A stretch of 64,000 nucleotides of DNA from Gemmiger formicilis (GCF_900167555.1 NZ_FUYF01000006.1:1-64000), one strand, 5' to 3'. Numbered from the stretch's first letter, positions 1 to 9,430 are shown. Notes: generated by a model not told the origin, from the sequence alone. Program-made: numbers and translations.

Positions 1-30
1 CTTTGCTAATGTGCGATAAAGAAGTAATAG
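1..30. other. Recombinase-side att end of element A
   Basis: CTT at 1-3 is the host flank with the TT core at 2-3. The element then begins with TGCTAATGTG, which aligns with TACTGATGTG at the recombinase-side end of element B (complement of 42629-42638). The host gene upstream lies outside the window. Confidence 0.6.
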
Positions 31-91
31 AAGTGTAAAAAATTTTGCCGTTCCTATCCGGCACTTAGGGCTGTGTCGGATAGGTCAGGCG

Positions 92-1741
<1,650 letters not shown>

Positions 1742-1756
1742 CTATTCCGTGGTTTC

Positions 1757-1762
1757 ATTGTA
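1757..1762 (-). promoter_or_regulatory. Predicted -10 box of the element A recombinase promoter
   Basis: TACAAT on the minus strand lies inside a region conserved with element B (40892-40897), between TnpW and the recombinase. The -35 is weak in both copies. A GTGGTACAAT context and an inverted repeat around the -10 suggest control by a DNA-binding protein. Confidence 0.45.
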
Positions 1763-1822
1763 CCACGGAACAGGGGCGGCTGTACAGCGGTAAAAGTGAT
1801 AAATCTGCTTCTTTACAGCTTG

Positions 1823-2011
1823 TCAAATCGCCTTTTTTTGTGTAGCAGCGGCTTCCGCTTCCAGTACCCTCGCCATCTTGTCGGCGGCGGTGCTGGTGGT
1901 GTCTTTCTTGAAAAAGCCGGACACGACAAGAACGGTATTCCCCATGCGGATTTCCGTCACGCAGTCGGGGCGGCGGGTGGTACGGTGGTCGTGCTGCTTG
2001 ATATTCTCCAT
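1823..2011 (-). CDS. TnpW-family transposon protein of element A
   Basis: 62-residue protein with the TnpW core (CVTEIRMGNTVLVVSGFF, then TAADKMARVLEAEA). The function of this family is unknown; it recurs beside large serine recombinases of Tn4451-type elements. I chose the ATG at 2011 because AAAGGAG lies at the right distance before it; an upstream in-frame ATG would overlap the IstB-like gene. It is the last gene before the recombinase. The element B paralogue is at 40643-40831. Confidence 0.8.
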   Translation of the reverse strand: MENIKQHDHRTTRRPDCVTEIRMGNTVLVVSGFFKKDTTSTAADKMARVLEAEAAATQKKAI

Positions 2012-2025
2012 AGGCAATACTCCTT

Positions 2026-2865
2026 TCATTCAGCCAGCAGTTTCTTCATGGTTTCCATTTTCCGCTTTGCGGTTTCCTGCCGGAAGTTGACGCCAGTAAA
2101 GCGTATCGGGACGCACATGGACAGCAGTCGGTCATAAATCCGGGAATGGGCCGTGTCTGTCGGCTTTTTCAACTCGTCCAGCGGGCGGTTGGTGGTGGCG
2201 ATCAGCGGCTTGTTGCTGCGGTATCGGGTATCAATCACATGGAATACCTGTTCCAGTCCATAGTCGGTGCCACGCTCCATGCCGAAGTCGTCAATGATAA
2301 GCAGCGGATAGCGGCAAAGGCGGGAAATATACTCATTCCGGCCTGTAAAGCCGGGAGAGAGGTCGCCCAGGATAACGGCGAAGTTCGTCATATATACGGG
2401 GACTTCTTTCTCCATGAGGGCGTTTGCGATACAGCCCGCAAGGTAGCTTTTCCCGTTGCCGACGTTCCCCCAGAACAGGCAGCCGATGTTTTCGGCCTGC
2501 ATTTCTTCCCAATGCTCCGCATACCGCCGGGCAATCCCGGTCTGCGGGTTTCTGCCGTTGTCGTTCTCGAATGTCCATTGCTGCATGGCTGAGTCGGCAA
2601 AAGCCCTCTGTTTCAGATTTTCCACGGCTTCCACATGGCGGCGGTGTTCCTCGGCGGCCTGCCGCTGCTCACGGGCGGCTCTCTGGCAGTCGCACTCTGC
2701 CGGGTGGCGGTCACGGCCAAACAGCTCCTTACCCTCCGGGAAGTAGGCTTCTTTCGGCGTATGGCACTTTCCGCAGTAAAGCAGTCCGTCCTCGCCGATA
2801 TAGTCCTCCATCTCCGGGGCGGCGGTTGTCATGTTCTCCAAAATATCTTTGATTTCACTTGTCAT
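2026..2865 (-). CDS. IstB/DnaC-like ATP-binding protein (helicase loader) of element A
   Basis: 279-residue AAA+ ATPase of the DnaC/IstB type, probably loading replicative helicase for autonomous replication of the excised element. An N-terminal Cys cluster (CGKCHTP near 31-37, CDC near 58-60) looks zinc-binding. Walker A is GNVGNGKS at 133-140, Walker B is LLIIDDFGME, and sensor-like ATTNRPLDEL follows. Its ATG overlaps the initiator stop codon by 4 nt, indicating translational coupling. The element B homologue at 39792-40646 is closely similar throughout. Location beside an initiator favours replication over the transposition-helper role of IstB. Confidence 0.85.
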   Translation of the reverse strand: MTSEIKDILENMTTAAPEMEDYIGEDGLLYCGKCHTPKEAYFPEGKELFGRDRHPAECDCQRAAREQRQAAEEHRRHVEAVENLKQRAFADSAMQQWTFENDNGRNPQTGIARRYAEHWEEMQAENIGCLFWGNVGNGKSYLAGCIANALMEKEVPVYMTNFAVILGDLSPGFTGRNEYISRLCRYPLLIIDDFGMERGTDYGLEQVFHVIDTRYRSNKPLIATTNRPLDELKKPTDTAHSRIYDRLLSMCVPIRFTGVNFRQETAKRKMETMKKLLAE

Positions 2866-3713
2866 AAGCTTTCTCCCTCCATACAGGTATAGTCGGGGAT
2901 GCCCTGTTTTACGGCTCCCTTTTTGTCATTGGCCGCCCATCTGTGCAAGGCGGCGGCATAATTCTGGTAGGCTTTCCCGCTGGCGGCAAGGTAATGGCTC
3001 ATTTCCTCAATCAGCCGTTCCAGCCTGTCCGGGTATTCTGCCTGTAACTCGTCATATTCGTCCTTTGACAGAAAAATATTCTCATATCGGCCATAAGCTG
3101 TGGGCGGCTCCCCACTCGCTCTCATTGTTTGGTTCTCTATTAAGTTGTTTATATTAGTTTTGTTAGGGGTCGGTTTTCCGACCATCATAGGGTCGGTTTT
3201 CCGACCGTCATAAGGTCGCTTTTCCGACTGTATGAGGGTCGCTTTTCCGGCCATCAGTTGGTCGGAAAACCGTACCACTGGGACAGGCGGCACTTTCACA
3301 TAAAGCCGATTGGGTGCGGAGAAGCCCCGCCGTTCCCGTTCTAAAAGCCCGGCTGCGTCCAGTTCTTTCAAGGCTCCCTTGATGGCGGTACAACCCTTGT
3401 CCAGCATTTCCGCTATCTCCGCAACGGGGTAGACAATGAATATCCTGCCCTCGCCGTCCTGCCAGCCGTTCTTCTGTGACAGGGTGGAGCGGTCTAATAA
3501 AAGCGCATACAGCAGCTTGGCGGTCTGTGAAATCTCCATTTTCAGCAGGAAACGGGGGTATGGAAGATAGGCGGGCAGCGTGGTGTCTGCCCTGATATAA
3601 TCAGCGATAGTATCACCTCCCTCTGTGTTGTGTCGTTTTTGGGCTTTGTCACGCATTAGGACGGCATTTCCGGGGGGAAAGGATAAATGTATCGCATACC
3701 CTTTGACACCCAC
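2862..3713 (-). CDS. Replication initiator (RepA N-terminal type) of element A
   Basis: Up to 283 residues. The N-terminal winged-helix part (PYPRFLLKMEISQTAKLLYA, then IAEMLDKGCTAIKGALKEL) is of the RepA N-terminal family that binds origin DNA. A low-complexity linker encoded by 23-bp repeats follows, then a C-terminal domain (YGRYENIFLSKDEYDEL ... KQGIPDYTCMEGESL) shared with the element B initiator. The start is uncertain. The strong GGAGG at about 3614-3618 faces ATC at 3606-3608, where I would expect ATG (IADYIRADTTLP). The nearest in-frame ATG (3656) and the upstream limit (3713) have no good ribosome-binding site. Either an AUC start is used or the start was lost. Confidence 0.75.
   Translation of the reverse strand: MGVKGYAIHLSFPPGNAVLMRDKAQKRHNTEGGDTIADYIRADTTLPAYLPYPRFLLKMEISQTAKLLYALLLDRSTLSQKNGWQDGEGRIFIVYPVAEIAEMLDKGCTAIKGALKELDAAGLLERERRGFSAPNRLYVKVPPVPVVRFSDQLMAGKATLIQSEKRPYDGRKTDPMMVGKPTPNKTNINNLIENQTMRASGEPPTAYGRYENIFLSKDEYDELQAEYPDRLERLIEEMSHYLAASGKAYQNYAAALHRWAANDKKGAVKQGIPDYTCMEGESL
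3168..3271. repeat. 23-bp tandem repeats (iteron-like) inside the initiator gene
   Basis: Units begin at 3168, 3191, 3214 and 3237 with a partial fifth at 3260, an exact 23-nt period. The consensus core is GGTCGGTTTTCCGACC, itself a dyad, followed by a short A/T-rich spacer. Because 23 is not a multiple of 3, the repeat is not selected as protein sequence. Origin iterons embedded in or near rep genes have this size and spacing. Confidence 0.75.
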
Positions 3714-3728
3714 GAAAAAAGCCTTGAT

Positions 3729-4115
3729 TTATGCGGGTTTGAAAGGCTCTAAAGCGTGACATTTCTGCCTTTGTTTCCGCTTTCTCTCGGCGGCTTTGCG
3801 TTTCTTCATGCACCCGGCGCAGCCGGGGCAGTATTTCCCCCGGTTGGATTTGGGGACAAAGGCCGCCCCGCAGACCGCGCAGCGTTTCCGGCTCCCCCGG
3901 TACAAGAGGGCTGCGGCCAGCTCCCCGTCAAGGGGCAGGACAGCCACACGGAACCAGCGGCACATGAGGGAATAGGAAATGCTCTGGACGCACACGCAAG
4001 GCTCCCCGTCGTCTAACAGCAGGCAGTTCCCCTCGTCGTAGTTACAGCACTCATGCACAAGGCGGCGGGCTGCCTGGTGCTGGCGGTAGTCCATGCGGGA
4101 CGGCTTATCGTTCAT
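3729..4115 (-). CDS. Cysteine-rich VLP-type protein of element A
   Basis: 128-residue basic protein of the cysteine-rich VLP family seen in mobilizable elements of Firmicutes. It shows CNYDEGNCLLLDDGEPCVC, then a zinc-ribbon-like CAVCGAAF ... YCPGCAGC near residues 80-105, and ends in a Lys/Arg-rich tail, so nucleic-acid binding is plausible. No function is established. It overlaps the 3' end of the relaxase gene by 11 nt and precedes the initiator. Element B has a different small basic Cys protein at the same place (38844-39056). Confidence 0.75.
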   Translation of the reverse strand: MNDKPSRMDYRQHQAARRLVHECCNYDEGNCLLLDDGEPCVCVQSISYSLMCRWFRVAVLPLDGELAAALLYRGSRKRCAVCGAAFVPKSNRGKYCPGCAGCMKKRKAAERKRKQRQKCHALEPFKPA

Positions 4116-5781
4116 GGCTCTGCTCCTTTCTGCGGTGCGGCTCTTCCCGGCGCAAAATCTGGTCGATGTTCCGCTTGACGGTCTGCAACTCCCTGAACCG
4201 CTGCTTCTGTTCGTGATAGGTGTTGTACAGGCCGTCTTTCTCGGAGATAAGCTGCTCGATCTCGGCCTGCAACGCTTTTCGGCCGGGCAGCTTGGTAAGC
4301 CCCTGTGCCTTGAAATACCGGGCGGCGGCTTCGGCTATGATAAAATCGCTCTCGTTTGCCTGGCGGTATGCGGCGCGGGCTTTCTCGGATTTCTGCGCTT
4401 TCAGCCCCTCGCGGATGGGCTTGGTCTTGGCATAGGCAAGTACCTGTTGCCGCAACTCCCTTTTCCCTTGCAGCTTCGTTTCCAGTGCTTTCAGTTCGCC
4501 GCTGGTCTGGCGCATTTCCTGATAGGCGGTAGCAACGGCGGCTTCAAGCTGTTCCGGGGAAGAAAAGCCGTACTGTTGGTAGATGGTCAGGGTCTTGGCG
4601 GCCTGTTTCAGATTGTGTATCTTCGCCCATCGTTCATAGCCTTTGCCCTTGCCCTCGGCCATCTTCTGCTCAATGTCCACAAGCCGCTGCACACTGTCCT
4701 GTCTGGGGTCGATTTTCCCTGTCTTTTCGCCCTGTAAGCGGCCTTTCCCGGCGTGTAGGTATTCGGGTATGGCTGCGGTCTGTTCGGCGGCTCTGGCGGC
4801 TTGGTGCTGCGGGGTGTAGCGAACCGTTACGCCCCTCTGGGCGTTCTGCTCCAAAACGGCAAGGACGGCGGTGCGGTCAAAGTCGCCGCCCAGCTTCCGG
4901 GCGGTGATAGGCTTCGTCCTGTCTGGCGTGAGGTAGGACAGCCGCCCCCGGCTCTCCTTGACGGTCACACCCTCCCGCAACAGCAGAGAGGAAAACTCGT
5001 CAAAGCTGGCAGCGGTGGCAAGGGCTTTCCGTAGGGTCTGCCGCAGCTTCTCCTTGTTCGTTTCAAACTTGGTCTGCCGGGGCGTGATACCGCCTGCAAT
5101 CATGGGGGCGTTCTGCTTGTCCAGTGCGGCCTGTCCCTTTTTCTGCGCCCAATATTCCCGGTCTGTGACACGGTTCTTGCTGCCGTTCAAGAGGTCGATT
5201 TGGTAAAGTCCTTCCCGGTGGCACATCTCCATGACCTCGGACTTGAAGTAGCGTAGGGCTGCGTCGGTGCAGCGGTGCTTGCACCCGGCTTTCGTGTCCG
5301 CTGGCCTGTCCATGTAGGGCAGGAACGGCACTTCCTCTATCCGCAGGCTGTTAATGACGATATGCACATGGATGTTGCCGCTGTGGTTATGCCCGTCCGG
5401 GTGGGTGCAGACAAGGGCCTGATGGCCGGGGAAATGCTCTTTACAGAATTGCTCCCCCAACGCCTGCGCCCGGTCTACGGTCAGGCCGTTGTCCGGCCCG
5501 TCCCGTGGGTCAAAGCTGATGATATAGTGGTGGCTTTTCACATCCTCCCGCCGCTGATTTTTCTCATAGCGGAGATTGGAGCGCATACACGCAACGGCAA
5601 AATCCTCGCCGCCGCAGTTCAGCGTGGACAAGCGATAATCCTCACGGGGGATAAGCCTGCCGTTTTCATCAAGGACGGGCTTCATAGTAAATTCGTCATG
5701 CTCAAAGAGCAGGTATTGTTCGGCGGCTCCGTAGTCGGCGTTCTTAGAGCCTAAATGCTTGAGTGTTGCCAACGGCGTCAC
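4105..5781 (-). CDS. MobA/MobL-type relaxase of element A
   Basis: 558-residue relaxase that should nick oriT and pilot the strand during mobilization. The N-terminal nuclease domain contains the three-histidine metal motif in THPDGHNHSGNIHVHIV near residues 125-142. Downstream is a long charged, helical C-terminal half rich in Lys/Gln/Glu. The gene overlaps mobC by 38 nt, an arrangement repeated in element B. The start is taken as the first codon after MobC-coupled ribosome binding. Close similarity to the 543-residue relaxase at 37027-38658 includes the tail, with a few indels in the linker. Confidence 0.9.
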   Translation of the reverse strand: MTPLATLKHLGSKNADYGAAEQYLLFEHDEFTMKPVLDENGRLIPREDYRLSTLNCGGEDFAVACMRSNLRYEKNQRREDVKSHHYIISFDPRDGPDNGLTVDRAQALGEQFCKEHFPGHQALVCTHPDGHNHSGNIHVHIVINSLRIEEVPFLPYMDRPADTKAGCKHRCTDAALRYFKSEVMEMCHREGLYQIDLLNGSKNRVTDREYWAQKKGQAALDKQNAPMIAGGITPRQTKFETNKEKLRQTLRKALATAASFDEFSSLLLREGVTVKESRGRLSYLTPDRTKPITARKLGGDFDRTAVLAVLEQNAQRGVTVRYTPQHQAARAAEQTAAIPEYLHAGKGRLQGEKTGKIDPRQDSVQRLVDIEQKMAEGKGKGYERWAKIHNLKQAAKTLTIYQQYGFSSPEQLEAAVATAYQEMRQTSGELKALETKLQGKRELRQQVLAYAKTKPIREGLKAQKSEKARAAYRQANESDFIIAEAAARYFKAQGLTKLPGRKALQAEIEQLISEKDGLYNTYHEQKQRFRELQTVKRNIDQILRREEPHRRKEQSHER

Positions 5782-6142
5782 CTACTTTCTTTAGGACTTC
5801 ATACTTGAGGGCGGCAAGGTCGGCGGCCGCTTCCCGCAATTCCTTTGCCATAGCCGGGTAGGGGCTATGCCACTCGTTGAGGGTGCGGGCAATCTGGTTG
5901 AGATTGCCGCCAATCCTGCCGTACTCGGCTGTGAGCTTCCCGACAGCGGAGAGCAGCTCGTCATTGACTGACGACACATGGAGTACGGGGCGTATGGTAG
6001 TGCGCCGGATGGCCTGCCGGAGAAATTCGGACTGACTGATACCATAGGGCGCAAGCCGTTCTGTGAAGTCGGCGTATTCTTCATCGGTCAGCCGGGTTTT
6101 CACAACATGGCTGCGGTGGGGGGTGTTGTATCGCTTCGGCAT
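5744..6142 (-). CDS. mobC: MobC-like relaxosome protein of element A
   Basis: 132-residue accessory protein with an N-terminal ribbon-helix-helix-like segment (KRYNTPHRSHVVKTRLTDEEY) and the conserved IGGNLNQIARTLNEW motif of MobC proteins, which bind near oriT and help the relaxase open DNA. I moved the start to ATG 6142, directly after AAAGGAGGTTTACAGCCC; the length then equals that of the element B copy. It is the first gene of the mobilization operon, downstream of the putative oriT. Confidence 0.85.
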   Translation of the reverse strand: MPKRYNTPHRSHVVKTRLTDEEYADFTERLAPYGISQSEFLRQAIRRTTIRPVLHVSSVNDELLSAVGKLTAEYGRIGGNLNQIARTLNEWHSPYPAMAKELREAAADLAALKYEVLKKVGDAVGNTQAFRL

Positions 6143-6788
6143 GGGCTGTAAACCTCCTTTCACTTATCACAAAAAATGGGCTGGTCTGTTAGCTATTTTC
6201 GGGGCATTTCCTGTCTGCCGGACAGAAATATTTTTGCGGCGTAAGCCGCATAGCAGGGTTTGGGGAAGGCACTCCCCAACAAGTTTCCCGCGAGGGGCAA
6301 AACCGCAGAATTGCGGATTTTGGCACCGTGGTAGAAACTTGCTCTAAGTAAGCCGTAGATTTCCCCTTGCACTTACTACTCGTATAGCTGCCGCCTGTTT
6401 TGGCCGGATTTCTGCAAAAATCTTACGGCGTGGGGCGATTTTTACCCGCAGTTCTTTCTTTCCGCTAAAGATACATTTCAAAGGCCGCCAGCTACCCGCT
6501 TGCCGGGAATTTTCTCAAATTTTCCTTTGCCTTAGAAATACAGAAAATGCAGATTTGGCTACCGCCGCAGAAAATTTTTTGTTTCCGGCTTCACCTACCT
6601 ACTACGGATGACTTTGCGATTTTGCCAAACGGATAAAGAAAAAAGCAGCAAATCTTTTTCAGACTTACTGCTTTCGCTGGCCGCCGATGGGCGGTGGATA
6701 TTCAGTTTTGAAAGTTCAGGTCAGGTTGGCCCGATGATGGATAGCACAATAAATTCCTGTTTTCCCTTTAAGGCATTGTGCATTTTTT
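6143..6788. other. Noncoding region with putative oriT of element A
   Basis: About 645 bp with no convincing gene. It contains the inverted repeat TTGGGGAAGGCACTCCCCAA at 6260-6279, flanked by CAAG and a palindromic GCGGCGTAAGCCGC just upstream, all conserved with 36440-36560 of element B although the surrounding DNA has diverged. The position beside mobC and the relaxase and the inverted repeat fit an origin of transfer (inference). The rest (6300-6640) has only scattered similarity to B. Confidence 0.55.
6637..6674 (-). terminator. Conserved hairpin/terminator between cargo side and mob region, element A
   Basis: On the minus strand AAGCAG ... CTGCTT is followed by a T run. About 35 nt are identical to 36159-36195 in element B, where it has the same orientation relative to the backbone. 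It ends transcription of the upstream small genes before oriT. Confidence 0.6.
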
Positions 6789-6980
6789 CTATTTCTCTTG
6801 ATGATTATTTTTTTCATAATCAATCAATGTACCTATAACAATTCCAATCAACATTCCGATACCTGCACAAATAGAAATAGCAAAAAGATTTTGCAAAAAC
6901 GCCCATGCCAACACACCTATGCAACCACCGACAATAAATCCTGTTAATAAGCCAATAGTTAAGTATTTATTACTTTTCAT
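6789..6980 (-). CDS. Small two-helix membrane protein
   Basis: 63 residues with two hydrophobic segments (about 8-29 and 33-53) rich in glycine (GLLTGFIVGGCIG, GIGMLIGIVIGTL), resembling glycine-zipper membrane peptides. The start follows GGGGAGATATAGCAAT. It is AT-rich compared with the mob genes and has no counterpart in element B. Function unknown. Confidence 0.55.
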   Translation of the reverse strand: MKSNKYLTIGLLTGFIVGGCIGVLAWAFLQNLFAISICAGIGMLIGIVIGTLIDYEKNNHQEK

Positions 6981-7111
6981 ATTGCTATATCTCCCCTAAA
7001 AGTATATTTGTCGTTGGTTCTATTATACTATGACCTGCTTCCTTTAGGAATAGATGAATTGTAAACTGGCTGGAGTGAAACCGCTAATGACAGCCAGTGT
7101 TTGTTCTTTGT

Positions 7112-7309
7112 TTATCGGTCAAAGCGAAATTTGAACAGGGCGGCAATGAGCTGTTGCTTTATATGTTCCTCAACTTCGGCGTTGACTTTCCCGTGTACTT
7201 TGGAACAGTAGCGGATATATCCGGCATAGTGGGAAAGAATGGTGTCGATTGCGTCCGGGTCGCCCTCATGGGCTTTGACGATTGTTTCATAGGGGAGAAG
7301 TTTACTCAT
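7112..7309 (-). CDS. Helix-turn-helix protein (HTH_16 type)
   Basis: 65 residues resembling the short HTH_16 proteins that accompany sigma-like regulators in Tn916/Tn1549-type elements (LPYETIVKAHEGDPDAIDTI, then HYAGYIRYCS). Start chosen at ATG 7309, 9 nt after GGAGG; the alternative ATG 7315 is too close. It overlaps the end of the broken sigma-factor gene upstream, so the two were probably translationally coupled. Confidence 0.7.
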   Translation of the reverse strand: MSKLLPYETIVKAHEGDPDAIDTILSHYAGYIRYCSKVHGKVNAEVEEHIKQQLIAALFKFRFDR

Positions 7310-7724
7310 AGTCATTTCCCTCCATGAGCCGCCTTAACCGCTGCAAGGCAAGCCGGATATGCCGCCCCGCTGTGCTGCGTGTCCGGCCAATATGTACGCC
7401 GATCACTCGCTGCGGCTGGCGCAGGAAATAGTAACGAAAAATTTCTTCCTGCGTCTGCTCCGGCAAAAGGGCAAGGGCGGCGGCAAGCTCCGCATGATAC
7501 AGAACGGCGGTCTGGCCGCAGGCGGTAAAAAGATATTCTTCAAGCTACTCCGGCTCGGCAAGCTGGACAAACTTTTCACTCATCAGATAATCAAGGGAAA
7601 CTTCCCGTTCCCACCTCCGGCGCAGCTTCAAGATTTTATCTATGGCTGCGTGACGAATGACTACCTTGCAAAAGGCATTGAATGTGTACTGGATATGCAC
7701 CTTGTAGGCTTCATCTTCGGTCAT
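7302..7724 (-). pseudogene. Element-borne sigma-70-like factor, interrupted by an in-frame TAG
   Basis: A 140-codon reading frame beginning at ATG 7724 after AGAGGGGGAA, interrupted once by TAG at 7545-7547 (codon 60). The first half (YTFNAFCKVVIRHAAIDKIL, then REVSLDYLM-like) and the second (LPEQTQEEIFRYYFLR, VIGVHIGRTRSTAGRHI) match the sigma-region-4-like regulators of Firmicutes conjugative elements. Both sides are otherwise intact and end normally at 7302. The stop could be a single CAG-to-TAG change. Unless it is suppressed, only a 59-residue fragment is made. Confidence 0.75.
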
Positions 7725-7784
7725 GGAAATTCCCCCTCTCTGAATAATAGTGCGGGGCGGCAGTACTCCTTGCTGTCGCCCCTT

Positions 7785-7875
7785 GATTGCCTACCAGCAA
7801 AGACGGGCGGGGCTGTCAACGACGGCGCGAAGCGGCGTTCATTTTATCGTTGACTGGCTCGGCTGGGTTTGCTAT
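7785..7875. other. Cargo-boundary motif of element A
   Basis: The complement carries CCAGCCGAGCCAGTCAACG, a short GC-rich hairpin, then CGTTGACAGCCCCGCC and GTCTTTGC. The same two blocks occur at 36003-36070 in element B. In both elements unrelated AT-rich cargo begins immediately outside this point. Confidence 0.6.
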
Positions 7876-7894
7876 TTACCCGACAAACTTGAAT

Positions 7895-8662
7895 TTATTT
7901 TAAGCTATCACGTTTTACCTTCTTAAGCCTTACTATCATTACCATAGGAATTTCTTTGTTGGTTTTGAAACATTCTTCATAAAATCCATCAATGACAAAT
8001 CCAGCTCTAAAACAAAGGTTAAAAATATCTTGTATGGAACGATGATAATAAATCTGCTCTTTCGGTTGCCCTTCAATCGCTATATCATAGTAACTGTGCG
8101 GTGTCATATATTTTTCAGTCAACGTGACAAAACAAGGGTGTTGCGTTGCAAAGACAAAAATTCCGCTTTCCTGCAACAGTTCATAAACAGCCATAAGAAG
8201 TGGTTCAATGTCCGTAATATCCATAATTGCCATATTAGAAACTGCTTTCGTAAAGGCTCGATTTCTTTTTAATTCTAATATACTTTTTCTATCGGTCGCA
8301 TCCGCCACACAAAATTCAATTTGTTTTGCATATTGTGATTGCCGTCTTTTAGCCAATTCTATCATTTTTTTGCTGTAATCAAAAGCGACAACCGAAGCAC
8401 CTCTTTGTGCAAGATACGAAGAATAATTTCCATTGCCACACGCAATATCCAAAATGTAATCCGCAGGATTAGGAGATAGAAGTTCCGTTACTTTGGGGCG
8501 CACTACCTCTCTGTGAAATTCATTAGATTCGTCACCCATTGCATTATCCCAAAATTGTGCGTTCTCCTCCCAGATTTTTTTACTTTCCTCTGTTCCCATG
8601 TTCTCTCCCACTCCCAAAATTTGCTTTTTTGCTTCCATTAAATCTTCCTTACTATATTCCAT
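7895..8662 (-). CDS. Class I SAM-dependent methyltransferase (cargo)
   Basis: 255 residues with a Rossmann-type SAM-binding motif I (ILDIACGNGNYSSYLA, about 69-84), acidic motif II (VVAFDYS) and a motif IV-like segment (SNMAIMDI). It resembles small-molecule or unassigned methyltransferases; the substrate cannot be read from sequence. AT-rich and clearly foreign to the mob backbone, it is the first cargo gene after the boundary motif. An internal ATG (MGTEESKKIW) could be an alternative start. A role in resistance is possible but unsupported. Confidence 0.75.
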   Translation of the reverse strand: MEYSKEDLMEAKKQILGVGENMGTEESKKIWEENAQFWDNAMGDESNEFHREVVRPKVTELLSPNPADYILDIACGNGNYSSYLAQRGASVVAFDYSKKMIELAKRRQSQYAKQIEFCVADATDRKSILELKRNRAFTKAVSNMAIMDITDIEPLLMAVYELLQESGIFVFATQHPCFVTLTEKYMTPHSYYDIAIEGQPKEQIYYHRSIQDIFNLCFRAGFVIDGFYEECFKTNKEIPMVMIVRLKKVKRDSLK

Positions 8663-8812
8663 TGTTACCCTCCATAACTTCTGATTGTTGTCGTCTTGAC
8701 TATTATGTATCTTTTCTTTCCAAAATGGTATAGGCTTTTATTTTTGTAATGCTGCAAAACTTTTCTTCTGTAAGGTATTCAAAGGATATTTCCCTTTGCC
8801 GCCGCTTGCATT

Positions 8813-8853
8813 AAGCCGCCGCTATTGGAAAGCCAAAAGCAGCGGCTTTTTTT
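8813..8853 (+). terminator. Hairpin with T-run in the cargo region
   Basis: AAGCCGC ... GCGGCTT is followed by seven T on the plus strand, between two minus-strand genes. No plus-strand gene precedes it, so it may be a scar of lost cargo. Confidence 0.4.
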
Positions 8854-8893
8854 ACTCGGTATTACCGAAAAGTATAGAAAGCAGGATATGTCA

Positions 8894-9349
8894 TCATTTG
8901 TCATTTCTTCTCAATGTAATAACTGCATGGCATATCAAGCCAAATACAAGAGAAAAACAGCCACCGCCAAATAGTGATGCTCCCCACCCTGCACCTGACA
9001 TTGTCATAAAACCGCCAACAAAGAAAATACCAATGCCAAGAAATATACCAACACCATAAAAAAGTCCAATTGCCATATCGTACTTATTAAATTGTCGTTT
9101 CTCCTTTTTTTCATATGTTTCCATCTTTGTTATTACCTCCTTCGCAAAATCGTCCATGTTGACTCCAAAAAGAAAGCAAATTTTTTTCAACATATTTAAA
9201 TCGGGTTCATTAACATCTCTCTCCCAATTCGATAGTGCCTGCCGGGTAACATTCAATTCCCCGGCTAGTTCTTCCTGTGTCATTCCCAATTGTGTTCGCA
9301 GATGACGTATTTGCTTTCCTGTTGTAATATTCGTCTGTTCCTGGTTCAA
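8894..9349 (-). CDS. XRE-family HTH protein with two membrane segments
   Basis: 151 residues: an N-terminal Cro/C1-type HTH (IRHLRTQLGMTQEELAGELN, then ALSNWERDVNEPDLNML, about 13-60), a charged linker, then two hydrophobic segments (about 93-113 and 117-140, with GVGIFLGIGIFFVGG). Such membrane-tethered XRE proteins are common on Firmicutes mobile DNA; their ligands are generally unknown. It lies 81 bp downstream of tet(W), same strand, so it may be co-transcribed with it. Confidence 0.8.
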   Translation of the reverse strand: MNQEQTNITTGKQIRHLRTQLGMTQEELAGELNVTRQALSNWERDVNEPDLNMLKKICFLFGVNMDDFAKEVITKMETYEKKEKRQFNKYDMAIGLFYGVGIFLGIGIFFVGGFMTMSGAGWGASLFGGGCFSLVFGLICHAVITLRRNDK

Positions 9350-9430
9350 AATAGTTTCTCCTCTCTGATACTGATTTTATCAATGATATTTCGCAATAGC
9401 CAGCAATGAACGCTTGCATTGCGCAAGACG

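Noticed and set aside
3168-3271. Short regular repeats considered as a CRISPR array
   Set aside because: The units are contiguous with no variable spacers; a 23-bp tandem array with dyads fits iterons.
6608-6838. 76-codon plus-strand frame in element A
   Set aside because: Overlaps a conserved noncoding hairpin and has no ribosome-binding site; the real small gene is on the other strand (6789-6980).
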